Assembly: GCF_901709675.1 (NCBI RefSeq) | Contig: NW_023590221.1 | Span: 1 to 64,000, forward strand | Source: Syngnathus acus | Taxonomy: Eukaryota; Chordata; Actinopteri; Syngnathiformes; Syngnathidae | Direction: 5' to 3' | Length of the DNA: 64,000 bases | In this document: piece after piece, positions 10,364-21,946 of the stretch | Position numbering within the stretch: the stretch's first letter is position 1 | How the letters are laid out: every line of letters starts with the position of its first letter | Notes under the pieces: model-generated | Told to the model about the DNA's origin: nothing | What the model saw: the letters and a program-made list of their open reading frames with translations, nothing else | Databases searched by the model: none | Translations under genes and position numbers: made by a program

Positions 10364-12310
10364 CATAAGCTTCTCTGCTTGAAGGAAATCTGTTGCTGAA
10401 CACTTTGCTGTGGTGTTAGTGTTGGCCGCCCCATGAAGGGAGCTAGCGGTTTCCTGAAGAAGCTCTTGCCAAGTGGAGAACTTACTCAGGTCAGGATGTT
10501 GTGTGGGCAAGGCGCTGGAGACTGCTCCCACGAAGGCTGACTTCCTTAACTCGGTAGTGTCTGGTTCTGCCTCAGATGAGGGCATGATGGGCCACTCTCT
10601 CTCTGGCAAAAGGAGGAAATGTGGACCTTTGTTCCAGCGGTGATCCTGCACCATCTCTTTCAAGGTGAGTCCTCGGGTTATGTCATCTGCGGGATTGTGT
10701 AGACTACCAACATACCGCCATTGAGATGGACTGGTAAGATTCTGGATTTCTGCTACACGTGTTCCAACAAATACTTTGTAGCGGCAGGATTCTGATTTAA
10801 TCCAGTACAGTACTGTTGTGGAGTCAGACCAAAGAGTGATGTGCTCAGGCGTTACTGTGAGCTCAGTCTCGATCACTTTTGCCAGCTGTGCCCCTGTAAG
10901 TGCGGCGCTGAGCTCGAGACGCGGGATGGACAGCTGCTTACGCGGCGCAACTCTCGATCTGGCAAACACAAAGGAAACGAAGACTTGTTGTCTGTCATCC
11001 GTTATTTGCATGTAAGCTACTGATCCGTAGGCGCGCTCTGAAGCATCACAGAAGATGTGAATATGACGGGCTGCATTGACGGTATTTCCACTGGCTGGTG
11101 AATAGGGACGAGATAACTTGAGTTGCTGCAGAGTAGGAATTTCCTGCACCCAACTCAACCATTTTCCGAGAAGTTCAGATGGTTGAATCTTGTCATCCCA
11201 GCCAATGTTAGCCTTCCACATGTCCTGGACAAGCACTTTACATCTTGTGGTAAATGGCACAATGTAGCCCAATGGGTCGTAAAGCTTGGCAAGGACGCTG
11301 TAGACGTTACGTAGAGTGGCAGCTAGAGGCTCGTTAGAGCGATGCTTATAACTCAACGTGTCGCTCAAACAATCCCGGCACAGTCCAAGTGTGGGCTCTT
11401 GAAGGTTGTCACTGGCCTTGGACAGCCATAGCTCACTGCTAGTCGATTGTGCTTCAGGGGGTAGGTGTGCGACAACTTCAGGCACATTACTGGCCCATTG
11501 TCTGATCTCAAAACCTCCCTTTCTCAGAAGTGCTCGCAAGTCATCGACCAAAGCCTTGGCATCTTCTGGTTTACTTACACTGTGGAGGCAATTGTCGACA
11601 TAGAAGGACTGCTCGATCACATGCGTGAGGGGGGGATCTGGAGGTTCGTGGTCTCTGACGTGCTGCTGCAGGGCGAAGACGGCGCAACAGGGGCTACACG
11701 TTGTTCCAAATGGTAACACCTCCCATTGGTATATCCGTGGTTCAGACGTTCTTTGCATGTCCCGCCACAGGAAACGTAGGAGAGGTTTGTCTTTTGGCAT
11801 CAAGCGGATCTGATGGAACATTGACTTGATATCTCCGCTGATGGCGACAGCATGACATCGAAACCGCATCAGGACACCAATCATGGTTGGACCAAGCGTC
11901 GGTCCCGGGAGGAGTTGGTCATTCAATGAGAGGCCATTGAAGGAGAAGGAACAATTGAAGACAACTCTGTCCTTTCCATTGTGGTGCACCATATGGTGTG
12001 GTACATACCACGATTCGGTGAAAGTTGCGGCCTCTTCCGTAGAGATCTCTGAAACGTAGCCGGCCTGAAGTAGTTTGTCCATCTCCGTACAGTATGAAGC
12101 CGCTCGAACTGTGTCCTTGGCTAGCCGCCGTTCAGTGCAACGTAGGTTGGGCATCACAGCAGCCGGCGAAGCACAAAGTGGGATGACTGGCTGACGCCTC
12201 AACAGTGGAGTAGCATAGCGCTGAGTACCGTCAATAGATACGCGTTCAGAGGCTGTCTGTAGGAGGGTGAGAGCCCGCTGGTCTTGCTTAGAACGGGTTG
12301 CAGTCTTCTC
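10364..12310 (-). pseudogene. BEL/Pao pol: reverse transcriptase and RNase H part
   Basis: Continuously open on the minus strand and bounded by the L2 element on one side and the gag-only element on the other. From the N-terminal side it has a linker (KQDQRALTLLQTASE), RT fingers (YCTEMDKLLQAGYVSE, RVVFNCS, LNDQLLPGP), palm motifs (AISGDIKSMFHQIRL; FYVDNCLHS near 11588-11606, where the YxDD box reads YVDN) and RNase H (HIFCDASERAYGSVAYM, IPRLELSAAL, LWSDSTTVLYWI). It copies RNA into DNA and removes the RNA strand. The Asn in the YxDD box may be a family feature or a loss. Confidence 0.88.
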
Positions 12311-12672
12311 TGTCAGGTTCCCACGTCACCTGACTTCCAGCCGAGCCCGACCCATGTAATTGCTAGCACCTGCTACAGCTCGTTAGGCTCCCCATTTAAC
12401 CTCTCTGTGTTCTGCCAGTAGTTGTCAGTTCGTCTGATTACCCTGCACGTGATACTGCTACCTTTTTGTCCCCGGACCAAACTTTGTAGCCAACTGCTTC
12501 CCTGAACTTCGACCACGCTCCAGATCGCCGCCTGTCCTGACTACTTGCTTGACCTTCGACCACGCTCCAGATCGCCGCCTGCCCTGACTACTTGCTCGTT
12601 CTACGTCCCCGTTTTCCCTCTCACCATTAAAGGATCGTGCTGCACTTGGTTCCCTGTCTTTGTTGCCTGACA
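12311..12672 (+). repeat. 5' LTR of the gag-only element
   Basis: 362 bp, TGTCAGGTTCCC...TTGCCTGACA. It contains an internal tandem duplication of about 40 bp (TTCGACCACGCTCCAGATCG twice) and ATTAAA at about 12626, a possible polyadenylation signal. The sequence just downstream (GAACGAACTGACC) does not start with TGG, so I cannot name a primer tRNA. Confidence 0.9.
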
Positions 12673-12689
12673 GAACGAACTGACCAGAA

Positions 12690-14303
12690 ATGCAACCAGC
12701 GCACGATTCCCTAGACATGGCCCGCTTGACCCACACGGAGTGGGAGCTCGGCAAGACCACAGAGGAGATGGCGGCGTTAACTAGGGTCGTCCAGCAGCAG
12801 CAACAGCAGCTCCAGCTGCAGCAACAGCAACTGCAGCAGCAGCAACAGCAACTGCAGCAGCAGCAACAGCAACTGCAGCAGCAGCAACAGCAACTGCAGC
12901 AGCACCATCAGCTCCACCAGGAACTGGTAGAGGCTCTCAGGGACCACAGAGACTTGGCTCCTCTGGCTGCTGCAGATCGGTTTGCGCCAACTCTGTCCAC
13001 ATCCGTGCCGCTCAGCCCCGCCGATCAGCCCACCGTTATGACCACGCCCCGTCCTGCCTCGGCACCCGGGCAGTACGTGGACGTCCCTGAGCCCAGACTC
13101 AGCAACCTCGCAAGGTTCGACGGTGACCCCAAGTACGTCCGGGCCTTTCTGACGAACTGCCGCGTCTTGTTCGACCTCCAGCCCGTCACATTTGCCACGG
13201 AACCAGCCAAGGTGGGTTTCGTGCTCACTCACCTGACGGGCGAGGCATGGCTGTGGGGAACGGCAGAATACGAGCGGCAGGGACCCGCCTGTTCGTCGTT
13301 TGACGCCTTCGCCGCTGAGATCCTGCGCGTGTTTGACTTGGGCTCCGCCTCGGAGGACGCCTCCACAGAGCTCCTCACGCTGCGCCAAGGCAGCAGGTCC
13401 GTCGCCCAGTACGCCATCCGGTTCCAGACGGTGGCGCGTCGTAGCGACTGGAACACCCCGGCTCTCGTCGGTGCCTTCATCCACGGACTCGCGGAATATA
13501 TCAAGGACGAGTTGGTGTCCTGCGAGCGCCCACAGACCCTTGAAGTGGCCATGGACCTGGCAGTACGGGTGGACCGGCGGATCCAGTCGAGGCGACGCGA
13601 GGAGAGGAGAGTGTCTCCGCCCCCCCGTCGCCGTGACATCAGCCCGACACCTCGGGTGTCAGGGAGAGCACCGGTTTTTTCACCTGACCTGTCGTCCGCC
13701 AGGGACCCTGTCCACGTAAGCCAGCGCGCCTTTACTGCTCCTCACACCCAGCCCAGCTGGTCAGAACCGATGGAGATCGGACGCACCTCTCTCTCTGTGA
13801 GGAAACGCAGTCAGCGCATCAGAGAGGGGCTTTGCCTGTACTGCGGGGGTGAGGGTCACTGGGTGGTCTCTTGTCCGACGAGACCTAAGGACACCCGCCA
13901 AGCAGGGATCCGTGTGGGGTCGGTTTTCTTGCCCCCCACTACCTGTCGCGAGTCCCTGTCCCAGAACCACTACTCGACTCCAGCCCGCGCCCTTGCCTCT
14001 CGGCCCTCCGCTTCTCCAATCCGTGGGCAGCGGCCGCGGGTCCGGTCTCGCCGTCGGCCGCAGCGGATGGCCCGGGCCCTTACTCCGCTGCCGTTGCGAC
14101 GTCCGCAGCCGGGTTCTGCTCCGGTGGGCGGGGTGTTAGGGTCTGACCGGCTTCCTGCTCGGAGTCGTCCGGTAGGGACCCGTCCGGTTCCCGCGCCGGC
14201 CCCCTGGTCGGCGTCTCCCGATGCCGCTGCTGGGAAGGTGGACTGGGCGGTAGTGCCGCCTGATGACGGGGCTTGGTCGACATGTTCTGATTCGGACTAT
14301 TGA
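12690..14303 (+). CDS. Gag-like protein (Ty3/Gypsy type), 537 aa, with Gln-rich N-terminus
   Basis: Structural (capsid/nucleocapsid) protein of an LTR retroelement; it would package element RNA in cytoplasmic particles. Residues about 30-75 are a glutamine-rich run encoded by 21-bp CAG/CAA repeats (12789-12906), probably coiled-coil. A retrotransposon-gag domain follows around 150-270 (DGDPKYVRAFLTNC, AWLWGTAEYERQG, LRQGSRSVAQYAIRF). A CCHC zinc knuckle (CLYCGGEGHWVVSC) is encoded at about 13836-13875. The C-terminal ~140 residues are Arg/Pro-rich with no protease motif. The start ATG is 18 bp after the 5' LTR. The frame is intact, unlike the surrounding BEL/Pao genes. Confidence 0.88.
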   Translation: MQPAHDSLDMARLTHTEWELGKTTEEMAALTRVVQQQQQQLQLQQQQLQQQQQQLQQQQQQLQQQQQQLQQHHQLHQELVEALRDHRDLAPLAAADRFAPTLSTSVPLSPADQPTVMTTPRPASAPGQYVDVPEPRLSNLARFDGDPKYVRAFLTNCRVLFDLQPVTFATEPAKVGFVLTHLTGEAWLWGTAEYERQGPACSSFDAFAAEILRVFDLGSASEDASTELLTLRQGSRSVAQYAIRFQTVARRSDWNTPALVGAFIHGLAEYIKDELVSCERPQTLEVAMDLAVRVDRRIQSRRREERRVSPPPRRRDISPTPRVSGRAPVFSPDLSSARDPVHVSQRAFTAPHTQPSWSEPMEIGRTSLSVRKRSQRIREGLCLYCGGEGHWVVSCPTRPKDTRQAGIRVGSVFLPPTTCRESLSQNHYSTPARALASRPSASPIRGQRPRVRSRRRPQRMARALTPLPLRRPQPGSAPVGGVLGSDRLPARSRPVGTRPVPAPAPWSASPDAAAGKVDWAVVPPDDGAWSTCSDSDY

Positions 14304-14403
14304 CTGCCGCACGTCTTGGGTTACCCCCCTCCCGCCCGGTCTCCTGCTCCGTCTTGGGGTTCTGTTTTTGGGACGTCGGGGGCCGTCCCTTGGGGGGGGG
14401 TTC

Positions 14404-14765
14404 TGTCAGGTTCCCACGTCACCTGACTTCCAGCCGAGCCCGACCCATGTAATTGCTAGCACCTGCTACAGCTCGTTAGGCTCCCCATTTAACCTCTCTG
14501 TGTTCTGCCAGTAGTTGTCAGTTCGTCTGATTACCCTGCACGTGATACTGCTGCCTTTTTGTCCCCGGACCAAACTTTGTAGCCAACTGCTTCCCTGAAC
14601 TTCGACCACGCTCCAGATCGCCGCCTGTCCTGACTACTTGCTTGACCTTCGACCACGCTCCAGATCGCCGCCTGCCCTGACTACTTGCTCGTTCTACGTC
14701 CCCGTTTTCCCTCTCACCATTAAAGGATCGTGCTGCACTTGGTTCCCTGTCTTTGTTGCCTGACA
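14404..14765 (+). repeat. 3' LTR of the gag-only element
   Basis: Same 362-bp sequence as 12311-12672 with one visible substitution. It is followed immediately by the duplicated TTCTC and the resumption of BEL/Pao coding sequence. Confidence 0.9.
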
Positions 14766-14770
14766 TTCTC

Positions 14771-16137
14771 ACTGATATAAGGAACTGTATCGATATGCCA
14801 AAGGCGTTCCACATTCCTGATAAGTTCTGTATATGGTGATTCAGTGGCGATGTGAAAACAGTAAGGCTGGTGAGAAGCAACTGGAATGATGTCCGACGGA
14901 CCTTGCAAGGACCAACCGAGCCTTGTACAGACTGCCATGGGACTGCCAAATGGGCCTGATCGGACGGGCTGTGTTGGTGAGAGCAGATGGGCCATATCTG
15001 AGCCGATGAGGAGTAGAGGTTGTGCTCTGTGAATAGGCGTCAAGGGAAGTCCTTTGAGGTGCTCATAGCGCTTCTGGAGAGCTGCTACTGGGTACGTGTG
15101 CTCAGACAAGCTAAGACTATCTGCGGTGAACGCATGTCGAATGCAAAACTTCTGGTTTGGCTTGAAGACAGGGGATACATGAACGCTGACGCAGGAACCT
15201 TTCAGCTCCTTCACCTCTTGCTGGACGGTCCTAAGATGTAGCGTCTCTGGGTGTTGTGGGAGTTGTAGTTGTTCTACAGCTTGAGGGAGGATAATCGTTC
15301 TCTCTGAACCATCATCAAGCACTGCAAATGTCTCAAGGACGCGATCGCCATGATGTAGAAGCACTTTGACAACTTTCAGTAGCACTCTTTGAGGGCTTCT
15401 GGGCTGTTCGATGTAGATACTGGCTGTTGGATTACTAACCAGCAGCACTGTCTGCGAAGACTCTTGGATGGCATCATGCAGAACTGTAAGGTGTTTCTCT
15501 TTGCATGTCTTACACGGCCGTTTAAGCGTGCAGGCTGTAGCTTTGTGTGCCCGGCCGCACCTCCAACATCGGTCACCTTCCTGGATCCACTTCTTAATCT
15601 CAGCAGGGGACAGTTTCTTGAAGTCGAGACATGAGTTGAGATAGTGCTCCTTATTGTTACAGAATGGGCAATAAGGGCTGAGTTTGAAGGCTTGAGGCTT
15701 CGGCCGAGTGGTCTCTTTGGTGGCTCTCTCCCTTGTACAGAGGAAGACTGATGCGGTCTTATCTCTGGGCTTTGCACGAAACTGTTCTCTCTTAGGTGTA
15801 GAAGGCCCGGTAGAGTTATAGAGAAGGGTAGCTCGACTGGCCAGACGCTTTGCTTGAGCCTTCATCTGGAGCCATGCGGCAAAGTCAGGCAGGGAGTAGG
15901 TGAGCTCTGAACCGGGCTGCAGGATGCCGCGAACGAGGCAATATTCCACAAATCCATCTCTCTGGGATGGAGACAGTTTGCTTAACAGGCGGTCAACATG
16001 GGAACCGCACCGGAGCTCGTAACCTACAGGTCCCTCTAGCGTGCGCAGCATACCGACCAGTGACTGGACCGAGAGGGCAAAGGAGTCGAATGCATCAGCA
16101 TCTCCACATTTGATGGCTGGGGAGTTGAGTATTGCCC
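14771..16137 (-). pseudogene. BEL/Pao gag C-terminus, zinc knuckles and aspartic protease
   Basis: Minus-strand open segment. It contains the end of gag (SQRDGFVEYCLVRG...), two Cys-rich knuckles (CPFCNNKEHYLNSC and CWRCGRAHKATAC, about 15540-15670), then a pepsin-like protease of the BEL/Pao kind (FAVLDDGSERTII around 15291-15330, with D-x-G at the active site). The frame differs by one base from the upstream gag segment: at 16135-16137 a run of three Gs (CCC on plus) sits where four would keep the frame. The downstream side is cut by the gag-only LTR element at 14770. Confidence 0.85.
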
Positions 16138-17436
16138 TAATTCACTTTGGACCAGTTGTCTCGGTTGTCCGTATTTGTCTTGCAGAGCTCCCACTGCGGC
16201 TGTGTATGGTGCCGGGTCATACATGTATGATTTGGCCAACTGCAGAGCACTCGGGAGCTTGAGCTGACCCAGGAGCACTTGATATTTATAGTGTTCGCTG
16301 AGATGAGTGTGACTGTTCATCAAGTTGTCGAGTGCCATCTTCAAAAGTGCAAAGTCACTTTCTTTACCACTCTCAAAGAAGGGAAGTGTTGGTTTGGGAA
16401 TGCCATAGGATGTAGCAATCAAGGTCTCCATGCCTGGGTAGGTCCAAGGCGGTGCAGCGGGGACGGGTGTTGCAGTTGGTGTAATGGGTTGAGCAAATGG
16501 CATTGTAGGAGGTGGTGGCATCACTGAAGTTGCCAGTGGTGGTGTTGTGAAGCTTGTACGCTCCCCGTACGGGCCACCACTTGCAATCGGTAGCGTTCCA
16601 ACTGCATGGCTTGTTACCGTGGGGAGGACGGGCGAGGATGATACACGTCCAGGTGGAAATGCAGCTACTGTTGCTGCAATGGGTGGTGCGCTGACAGGAA
16701 CACTAGCTTGGGCACTTGTGATGAGATTAGCGGGTGGTGCTACTATCTGTCCAGGGACAGTAGCTGGAGGTGGTATTTGAACGGGCGCTGGAGGTGGCGG
16801 TTGTACAGGTGGATGCTGGGTGAGAACGAAGGGCACCCGCGGTGGCTGTGATCGCAGGGACGGCTTGGAGAATGTAGCGGGAGCTGATGAAGTGGACAAG
16901 GCATCATCGTTCGTCTCTGATAGGTAGGTCTTCACAAGACTGGCAATTTGTACCTCTTTCTCCAGCTTCTTCAAGCGCCTGCGTCTCCCCATCTCTTTAG
17001 CTAGTCTCTCTTTAGCCAAATGTGCCTCTTCTTGTAGCCGTTGTCCTTCCCTGGCTTGGGCATCCAATGCTGCGGCCTCCAAGTCAGCCTTTCTTTCCTC
17101 TTCTATTTCCTGTTGTAGGTCTGCAAGCTCCAAACCCTTTATCTCCTCTTCTAATGCAGCTGCTTGTATATCTGATGTGCTTTGACGCAGACTGAGACTG
17201 TTTGACCTCTGAGAGGATCGTCGTGAATGTGCAGCTGACCGGTAACTTGTCAAACTCCTTGCTCTGGTTGACAGAACCTGGCCTAGTTGTCCTACAGGTG
17301 TAGAGGAGGCTTGGGCTACAGGTTGTTGAGAGGGCAAAAGAGTGACTTCATATGGGTCCAAATGTGCAGGTGGACGAGGATCTCTCTTGGGTCGGTCCGA
17401 TGACTCCCGCTGCTGACAATCAGTTGTTGATTCCAT
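16138..17436 (-). pseudogene. BEL/Pao gag N-terminal part
   Basis: Starts with ATG at 17436, only 19 bp after the primer-binding site. It is a Glu/Lys/Arg-rich coiled-coil region (EEEIKGLELADLQQEIEEE...), then a long Pro/Ala linker (about residues 195-310), then the conserved BEL/Pao gag domain (LPFFESGKESDFALLKMALDNL). It forms the particle that carries the RNA. The open frame runs on out of phase to 16036 after the single-base loss near 16136, so the natural product is cut. Confidence 0.83.
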
Positions 17437-17455
17437 AGTGTCGGGGGAACCCTAA

Positions 17456-17472
17456 TCCGGCTCGAAGGACCA
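17456..17472 (-). promoter_or_regulatory. Primer-binding site complementary to tRNA-Tyr 3' end
   Basis: On the minus strand the bases right after the 5' LTR are TGGTCCTTCGAGCCGGA. This is the exact complement of the 3' end of vertebrate tRNA-Tyr including CCA (TCCGGCTCGAAGGACCA), 17 of 17. It primes minus-strand cDNA synthesis. Confidence 0.85.
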
Positions 17473-18368
<896 letters not shown>

Positions 18369-18373
18369 ATCAT

Positions 18374-19969
18374 GGTCAGAAAGGAGGACCGCGTCCTGGT
18401 CAGGGATGCCAAGGCAATCCCCGGAGAAGAGTGTGTGTCTCAGCATCGCCTAGTCATCGGAGACCTAACTCTGCGGATCAAGAAGTTGGGGGCTAAGAAG
18501 CATCCTCCCAAGTTGAAGGTGTGGAAGCTACATAGCGGAGGGAATAAAAACGAGTTTAGGCAGAAGATTGAGCATATAGCAGAAGAAGTGGAGGAGATGA
18601 TGGAGTTGGGTTGTGTCGATGGCAAGTGGCAGGCAATGAAGAAGGCTCTGCTTGAAGCCACAGAGGAGGTGTGCGGATGGTCAAAGACAAAGAGAGACAT
18701 GGTGGTGGAATGACAGCGTCGAAAGAGCGGTGAATGAGAAGAGGAGGTGCCATAAAGTATGGAAGAAATCTAAAAGGGAGGCAGACCGAGTGCGGTATGT
18801 AGAGGCAAGGAGGGCGTCACGGACAGCAGTGTGGGAGGCCCAAGAGACCAAGAGGAAAGAATTTGCAAGTGAATTGGAGAGTGAGAGAGGACAAAAGAGC
18901 TTCTTCAAGATAGCGAAGCAAATGGTTAAGGAGAGGCGTGATGTGACCGGTGCAAACTGTGTGAAGGATGAGGATGGCAACATCGTGACAGACAACAGAG
19001 GAGTGAAGGAAGTATGGTGAAGGTACATGGAGAAGTTGCTGAATGTGGAGAATGACTGGGATGGTGAGGCGGGATGCGACGAAGTGGAGGCTGAATGTGG
19101 CCCGATCACACGGACAGAAGTGGGAAAAGCCATGAAGGCCATGAAGGATGGAAAGGCAGCTGGACCATCTGGAGTGGTGGCAGAGATGCTAAAGGCAGCG
19201 GGAGACGTCGGTGTGCAGTGGATGACCGACCTGTGTAACAGTGTCATCGCTGAGGGGCACATTCCGGAGGACTGGACAAGAAGCGTCCTGGTGCCTCTAT
19301 TCAAAGGGAAGGGGGACCCACTCGCATGCGGGTCATACAGGGCCATAAAGCTGCTGGAGCATGGAATTAAGTTATTAGAGAGGGTGTTGGAAAGGAGGGT
19401 GAGGACACGGGTAAAGGTGGACGAGATGCAGTATGGCTTCATGCCTGGTAAAGGTACAACAGACGCAATTTTTGTCATCCGACAGATGCAAGAGAAACAC
19501 CAGGAGAAGAGGAAGAGGTTGTACTTCGCTTTTGTCGACCTGGAAAAAGCGTTCGACAGGGTGCCAAGGGAGGTGGTGAGGTGGGCCCTAAGGAAGTCGG
19601 GTGTGGAAGAGGGACTGGTAAAGGCTGTGATGGCTCTCTATTGCAGAGCCTGCATCTAAGGCCCCATCCCTGAAGATGAGAGGCCAAGTGTACTCAGCCT
19701 GTGTCAGAAGTAGTATGACGTACGGAAGTGAGGCATGGGCCCTGAAAACAGAACACGAAGACAAACTAAACAGAGCAGAAATGAGGATGATCAGATGGAT
19801 GTGTGGTGTGTCAATGAGGGAGGAAAAGACCAGTGCAGAGCTGAGACAGAAGATGGGAGTGGAGGCCATAGTGGATGTGGTGAGGAGAGGCAGACTGCGA
19901 TGGTACGGACATGTAGTGAGGAAGGACGAGAACGACTGGGTGAAGAAAGTTATGTCGTATAACGTAGAG
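18374..19969 (+). pseudogene. LINE part 2: reverse transcriptase region with deletions
   Basis: Continues the endonuclease frame from 4924. Segments: 18374-18712 (linker), a frameshift near 18690, 18690-19017 (basic linker), a TGA at 19018-19020, then 19027-19659 with RT motifs ([44 protein letters not shown]). The part that should hold the catalytic FADD box is deleted between 19659 and about 19676. The frame resumes with YSACVRSSMTYGSEAWALK and RRGRLRWYGHVVRKDEN. A hAT-type end interrupts it at 19970. The copy is dead. Confidence 0.8.
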
Positions 19970-20110
19970 CAGGGGTGTCCAAACTACGGCCCGCGGGCCG
20001 CAGTTGGCCCGCGGTCCAGTTTTTATTGGCCCGCAGCAAAGAAGTACTGGGCAGGCTAACGAGTTAGCGGAAAGATGCTAATTCGCGATCGTGCTAACAC
20101 GCGCAAACGG
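19970..20110 (+). mobile_element. hAT-type terminal sequence, one end only
   Basis: Begins CAGGGGTGTCCAAACTACGG with a GGCCCGCGGGCC palindrome nearby, typical of hAT MITEs in vertebrates. No matching right end (GTTTGGACACCCCTG) was found, so its extent is unknown. Confidence 0.6.
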
Positions 20111-20349
20111 ACCTCTAAAGGAAATTAAACGAACATTTGGAGCAATACTACATTGTCCTAAAGGTTAGACACATGTGATCATTCATTTCTCTTGTTAGGA
20201 GACACACTTACATCGCCAATGACTCCTGTACCACTGTAACCGACATATGTACAAGAACGTAAAAAAGGAAGTGGTATCGCCTGAAAACGGCCTTCAAAAT
20301 AAATCACCCTACCTCAAATCAAAGCATGGCTGAATAACATAAATAACAT
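20111..20349. other. Unassigned intergenic sequence
   Basis: AT-rich. I see no coding sequence, RNA gene or terminal repeats here. It may be the interior of the one-ended hAT element. Confidence 0.4.
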
Positions 20350-20560
20350 GGAGAATTCTTAACACAAACTGTAAATATGTTTTTAGAACAACTTTTATTA
20401 TTATACTTTTTTTTATAACAAGGTAGAAGTGTACATACTGTAAATATGTTCTTAGAACTCTTTTATTATTATAACAATTTTCTATAACAAGGTACAACAC
20501 TGTAAATATGTTTTTAGAACTCTTATTATAATAACCTTTTTTTGTTTTTTAAAAATGTAC
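20350..20560. repeat. Tandem repeat, about 60-70 bp unit, 3 diverged copies
   Basis: Each unit contains CTGTAAATATGTTTTTAGAAC followed by TTTTATTATTATA and ATAACAAGGTA; units start near 20368, 20438 and 20493. Confidence 0.75.
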
Positions 20561-20689
20561 AAGTGCAGGTACACTGCAATTGTGTGGGCACTCCTTGCCT
20601 TCTGCTGGCGTATGGGCAAGTTTTGTGCCATAATTCCTCAATTTAGAAGTTTTATTTTGACTTTTAATTATTTTTTTCAATTTGGGAAA

Positions 20690-21222
20690 AAAATCCACGA
20701 TGTAGTGAAACCGCGATAAACAAACCGTGATGTAGCGAGGGATTACTGTGCATCACTGAAAATCAAGGCAATTGTGTTTGTCTAATTTGTAAAGAGACGG
20801 TTGCCTTGTTTAAGGTTTTCAAACCATCTGTGTCACTCCAAATCATTAAATCCTTCAAACTCTTCGTCCTACGTGTCACTTACAAGCAAAGCCACTAAAG
20901 ATGCCGGTAGTACATGGGGCTCTTCGTCATCTTTGTCATCCCGTGATCAAATCCTTTGTCATTTAAGTAAACAACCGCCGCGCCGCTGACGTCACTTGCA
21001 GTTCAAACTACAGTAATCCCTTGCTACATCACGGTTCGTTTATCGCGGTTTCACTTTTTTTATTTTTTTTTATTTTGAAAATTTGTGACAAAAAAATCAC
21101 ATATAAGTCGCTCCTCAGTATAAGTCGGCCCCCCACCCAAACTATGAAAAAAACGCGACCTATAGTCCGAAAAATACGATAATGACAACACACAATACAA
21201 CACAACACAACACAACACAACA
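20690..21222. repeat. Two mariner/Tigger-like terminal fragments and a MITE end
   Basis: 20697-20750 ends GTAGCGAGGGATTACTG and 21011-21058 begins CAGTAATCCCTTGCTACATC, so two ends of the same family point away from each other. Between and after them are pieces of the 'ATAAGTCGC...CCGAAAAATACG' element (20830-21000 and 21095-21180). 21183-21222 is an AACAC simple repeat. Confidence 0.55.
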
Positions 21223-21394
21223 ATACTTAACTTTCCTTTAAAATCTTTTTCTCTACCTAACACAGACAGATAATGGGAGAATGTGTCACAATGTGAAGGA
21301 GATGTATTGGGTAATGCAGAAACAAAACAAAAACTATTATTTATTGTTAGACACATTATCCACTAGGCTACTTTCCTCTTGACATTCATTAAAT

Positions 21395-21580
21395 TGACAA
21401 TGAAGGGACTTGAACCCCTTAATCTTCTGATCCAAAGTCAGTTAACTTCACTTGAATCTAGGCTGTAGATTTACTGTATATGCTCAAAAATCATTGCACT
21501 GCTATCACTTGTCAGAATTTCCTGTATGGCTATCTGGCCTAATGGATAAGATTTCAAATCTAAACAGATCTTCATGTCTA
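21395..21580. pseudogene. tRNA-Arg half-relics
   Basis: 21398-21445 (minus) matches the 3' half of tRNA-Arg (GAAGGGACTTGAACC, CTTCTGATCCAAAGTCAG). 21526-21580 (plus) matches the 5' half (TGGCTATCTGGCCTAATGGATAAG) and then decays. Confidence 0.6.
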
Positions 21581-21946
21581 GTGTATCATCAAATTGAAAG
21601 AGGAAAATATAGGTAAACTGTTTGTGTGCTGTTTTGATCTTTGTTGTGATGACCCCAAATGTCATTGACAAAAGCCAAAAGAAAGAGGCAAATTTTTCAT
21701 CTTATGTACAATTTTTAATTTGTTTCTCTTGACTCCAGTCGAGCAACCTGTGCTTGCTGATATTCACAATCCCTGCTTACTTTGCTGCCCTACCCCTTAA
21801 AAGAAGAAAAAGTTATTTTAGTCTGAGCAACCTGCTCCCGACTGAAAGTAGGGTTTCTAACTAAGGTTTCCAACTAGGACTAGGGTTTCCAACTAGGGCT
21901 AGAGTTAGGGTTAGGGCTAGTTTGGACTAGGTATATAAAAAGTCTG

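Larger units (their letters stand above)
12311..14765 (+). mobile_element. Gag-only LTR retroelement (2455 bp) nested in BEL/Pao pol
   Basis: Two 362-bp LTRs (12311-12672, 14404-14765; TG...CA) flank one gag-like frame. Direct 5-bp duplications TTCTC (12306-12310 and 14766-14770) prove a retroviral-type integration. Between the gag stop at 14303 and the 3' LTR there are only about 100 bp, ending in a G-run (TTGGGGGGGGTTC) in the polypurine-tract position, so there is no room for protease, RT or integrase. The LTRs differ at one site seen by eye (A at 12460, G at 14553), which points to a recent insertion. It must depend on enzymes supplied by a related element. Confidence 0.88.

Noticed and set aside
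12777-13484. Minus-strand Leu-rich frame (235 codons)
   Set aside because: It is the shadow of the CAG/CAA repeat of the gag gene on the other strand and has no domain.
15020-15241. Plus-strand short frame in the BEL/Pao protease region
   Set aside because: Antisense shadow of the protease/gag frame.
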